DNA of 64,000 nucleotides from Sipunculus nudus (lineage: Eukaryota > Annelida > Sipuncula > Golfingiida > Sipunculidae). Within the stretch, counting starts at the first letter, position 1. Each line of letters opens with the position of its first letter. The notes beneath the pieces were generated by a model. The model ran no database searches. It was not told the origin of the DNA and worked only from the letters and a program-made list of their open reading frames with translations. Below are positions 61,231-64,000 of this stretch, piece by piece. The stretch covers positions 22,479,400-22,543,399 of the forward strand of contig CM049322.1 in assembly GCA_026874595.1 (NCBI GenBank). The letters are read 5' to 3'. The translations under genes were made by a program, and so were the position numbers.

Positions 61231-62875
61231 AGGGCCCTAATAATCAACACAAGGTGTCAGGACACAGAAGAAACCACAGTTGCGAATCTGATAGCATACA
61301 TTTAATATTGCAGTCTCAAAATACAGGAAAAACATGCATCAAAAAGAATTCTTCAGTCACCAGTCTTCGGGAACAGAAGAAATTAATCTTAATCAATAAA
61401 CACACCTTGTTTCTGGACATTGGATGAAACTATAGCTGAGAAACTAACATAATTACTGTCATTTGACGGCCTCAAAAACAGGGGAAAATCCTCCAAATTA
61501 GAAAAAAAAATACAGGTGGCGCCATCGTTTACGGGGACTGACAAAACAAGCCATGGTCAATATTCAAGGCAAGATTTATTGAATTCGTGCATTAATTAAC
61601 AAGATACTGGAGGTTTCGTATTGAATTTTTAATTATTCTGGGTGGTGTGGGGGGGGGGGGGGGTCTTTCAAGCCTCTGAGGATATAGGTTGCACTGACCA
61701 AATTTTAGGTTTCCAAGGAGATTTTTATAGACCTTCCTGGTTGTATACTAAGAAGTTTCCAGGTGCAGCGGTTACGATTTGTGCCCTGCTAACGTACAGA
61801 CGGACGCCCAGAAGGCCCGAGGAAGGACTAAGCGCTATACCTATACTTCAGTTCACCTTCAGTCAGCTGACCAAAAAAAAAATCTTATTCAAATTCGCTT
61901 CATTAAAATTATTACCGAAACTTTTTTCAATAGACCACATCTGGTTTGTTCACTACATGAAAATTTATGTCATAGGTGAATATATATTCTCGTGCATTTT
62001 GGAGAAAATTATTCCTTTACCTACAAACCATACCGAATATATTCGTCACGTGGATGTCCTCGGGCCTTGGAAATATGAAGTATTTGTGGATTAATGTAAG
62101 AAGGCCCCCATTCAGACAAATTAGCATCATTCCCTATAGATGCAAGGTAAACAGGTATTGCTACCTGGTTACTTAGTACATAGATGTATGCACAACAGAT
62201 GAATATATTGCAACTTTCTTGCATCAATGCAACAGTGTTATATAATGTGATATGGATGTTGTAGATACATAATATAAATTCTACCTATTTATTTATTTAT
62301 TATAATCATTTAAAGGTTTCCATTTTTGCAAATGATGAATATCATAAATGAAAATATAGTTTTGGACTGAACTGCCTTTATGATGATTATGTCAATTGTG
62401 TTTTATTCTTTTATGTAAATAAAAGGACTGTTATAACCACTTTTATGCAGGAGTGAACAACTGAATAATGTTTGCATCACAACTAAACTTAGAATTATGT
62501 TAAAATTTCATGAGTATATATCGCATCGCAAAAATGATAATGTGTAATGTTAATATACACATTTTCAGTTGACTAGCCCTTCTTATAGAATTCTACAAAC
62601 ATCAGTTTCTTGTAATTGATTTAAATTGTCTTGATGGCTTTCCTTTCCAATTGGAAATTTGACTGTAAGGCACTAGAAACAGGTTTGTATATACAGTATA
62701 GATTAGATATTTAAATGTGTTGCTAAAATCGGTGTAAACTGTTAATCATAATCAAAACTAATGTTACTCATTTATACCCTTGTTATGTACAATATTTGTT
62801 CTTCTTTTTATTTTTTATTATGTATGTTTGCATTTTTTATTCTATTACCATTATTTATTATCCATTATTATTACA

Positions 62876-62908
<33 letters not shown>

Positions 62909-63231
62909 TTTTGTTGATACTGAGAAGATTGTTATTATTTTTTTGTTGTTGTTGTTGTTGTTGTTGTTGTTTTGTTCTTTGATTTTGTATTTTAATGTTT
63001 TGAGTATTAAGTCACGTGACTATGTTATGTGAATCTTATTGTGAAGCTATGGGCCTGAGGCCTATATTTTCTGAATAAAAACTCATTCAATTCAAATAAA
63101 AGCATCTCTTTCTTGCTTCTATATATGTTTTTAATCTTCAGGTTTATACGACACGATAACGCATTTACTAAAGAACACAGTGCTTCTGTCGACGTCGATG
63201 CATATAAGTAATCCGCCTTGTCTATCGTTTA
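61231..63231. other. intergenic, repeats and simple sequence
   Basis: 61490-61860 is the second copy of the G-tract repeat seen at 3120 (G run at about 61651-61662). 62878-62905 is (ATT)n and 62944-62971 is (GTT)n. The 150-codon frame at 61642-62094 starts in the G tract and crosses the repeat; it is not supported as a gene. Confidence 0.5.
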
Positions 63232-63630
63232 GGTACCCGTGTTGTCTGCCGTCTGGGTACATGTGTTGTCTGCCGTCTGGGTACCCGCGTTGTCTGCCAT
63301 TTGGTTACCCGTATTACCTGCTTTTTAGGTACCCGTGTTGTCTGCCGTTTAGGTACCCGCGTTGTCTGCCGTTTAGGTACCCGTGTTGTCTGCCGTTTAG
63401 GTACCCGTGTTGTCTGCCGTTTAGGTACCCGTGTTGTCTGCCGTTTAGGTACCCGTGTTGTCTGCCGTTTAGGTACCCGTGTTGTCTGCCGTTTGGGTAC
63501 CCGTGTTGTCTGCCGTTAAGGTACCCGTGTTGTCTGCCGTTTGGGTACCCGTGTTGTCTGCCGTTTGGGTACCCGTGTTGTCTGCCGTTTGGGTACCCGT
63601 GTTGTCTGCCGTTTGGGTACCCGTGTTGTA
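63232..63630 (+). repeat. 24-bp minisatellite, 16-17 units
   Basis: The unit GTACCCGTGTTGTCTGCCGT followed by TTAG or TTGG is repeated without gaps; the first four units are more diverged. As 24 is a multiple of three, all forward frames stay open, giving an RYPCCLPF octapeptide repeat in one frame. No signal peptide or splice context makes this a convincing gene. Confidence 0.93.
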
Positions 63631-63639
63631 CCTACTTTA

Positions 63640-64000
63640 CCGTTGTGATCTGTGTCTGGGTCCAGATTGACACCTCATACAAGATTTAATAAATAAACAC
63701 ATTGACATTCAATATCAGGGAACAAACTGGTAATCCAAAAGAAGTGCCTTTCTTGCATGTCAGGTTCTATGACTAAATTTCAGAAGTCAAGGTACTGTTT
63801 ACATGTTCAGCTTTCCCAGCTGAATAAGCGAAAAAAAAAGGTTTAGGACGACTCTACCATTTAGTTACGATATTTGTAACTCCGACCTTCTGTATTGTTA
63901 CTCAAATGAGCCTTATAAAAGTCAAACAACATTCCGACATCCTGTAGTTATCTTGTAGCAAGTTATGTAACCTAGAAATTCAGTTACAGAACGTGGCAAG
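63640..64000. other. no gene seen
   Basis: AT-rich DNA after the minisatellite, with an AATAAATAAA near 63689; nothing else recognised. Confidence 0.4.

Noticed and set aside
61642-62094. 150-codon frame as a gene
   Set aside because: It begins in a G tract and crosses the dispersed repeat also present at 3.1 kb; no domain is visible.
62796-63032. 78-codon hydrophobic membrane protein
   Set aside because: The Leu/Phe-rich sequence comes from ATT and GTT trinucleotide repeats.

Overview
The window looks like non-coding-rich nuclear DNA of an animal, most likely a bivalve or another mollusc. It is AT-rich, genes are split by introns with GT/AG borders, and there are long TA, ATT, GTT and G tracts, tRNA-derived SINEs, DIRS and LINE retroelements, and the TGACCTTGACCTTTGACC-type dispersed repeat that I associate with molluscan genomes. 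The taxon is an inference; no rRNA or mitochondrial marker is present. No bacterial-style operon, CRISPR array, rRNA or intact tRNA gene was seen.

Host genes. The best-supported gene is a four-exon C-type-lectin-domain gene at 26199-30588 (+). It encodes 256 residues: signal peptide, a short four-cysteine PAN/apple-like module, then a CTLD split over two exons. All three introns are phase 1 and an AATAAA follows the stop. It belongs to a small tandem family: a damaged paralogue at 17382-20043 (one-base deletion in the first CTLD exon, shifted donor phase) and a lone last-exon relic with an in-frame TAG at 37932-38196. Two small membrane-protein genes are proposed: a 105-residue TM plus coiled-coil protein on the minus strand (443-760) and a two-exon 72-residue double-TM protein (47297-48192).

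Mobile DNA. 55106-60995 is a nested stack. A pogo/Tigger-like TIR element sits inside a nuclear-receptor-motif-bearing repeat and is itself split by a DIRS-type tyrosine-recombinase retrotransposon (55758-60575, minus strand). The DIRS copy has 41-bp inverted termini, an open tyrosine recombinase reading frame, a gag broken by a TGA and a frameshift, and an RT/RNase H broken by two frameshifts. A 270-bp foldback made of related termini abuts its left end. An older DIRS-like relic lies at 32053-34412, a LINE 3' fragment at 49580-50330, another pogo-like copy with a transposase N-terminus relic at 4605-5779, and SINE copies at 9.6, 12.2, 22.9 and 36.8 kb.

Tandem repeats. 39378-43690 is a 4.3-kb minisatellite of 14/16-bp units (CACCTACTGGTCAC) with higher-order structure, interrupted by a 698-bp TIR element with a 9-bp target duplication. 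63232-63630 is a 24-bp minisatellite. 51628-52233 is a 303-bp duplication. The remaining stretches are AT-rich intergenic or intronic DNA with diverged repeats and no gene I can support.
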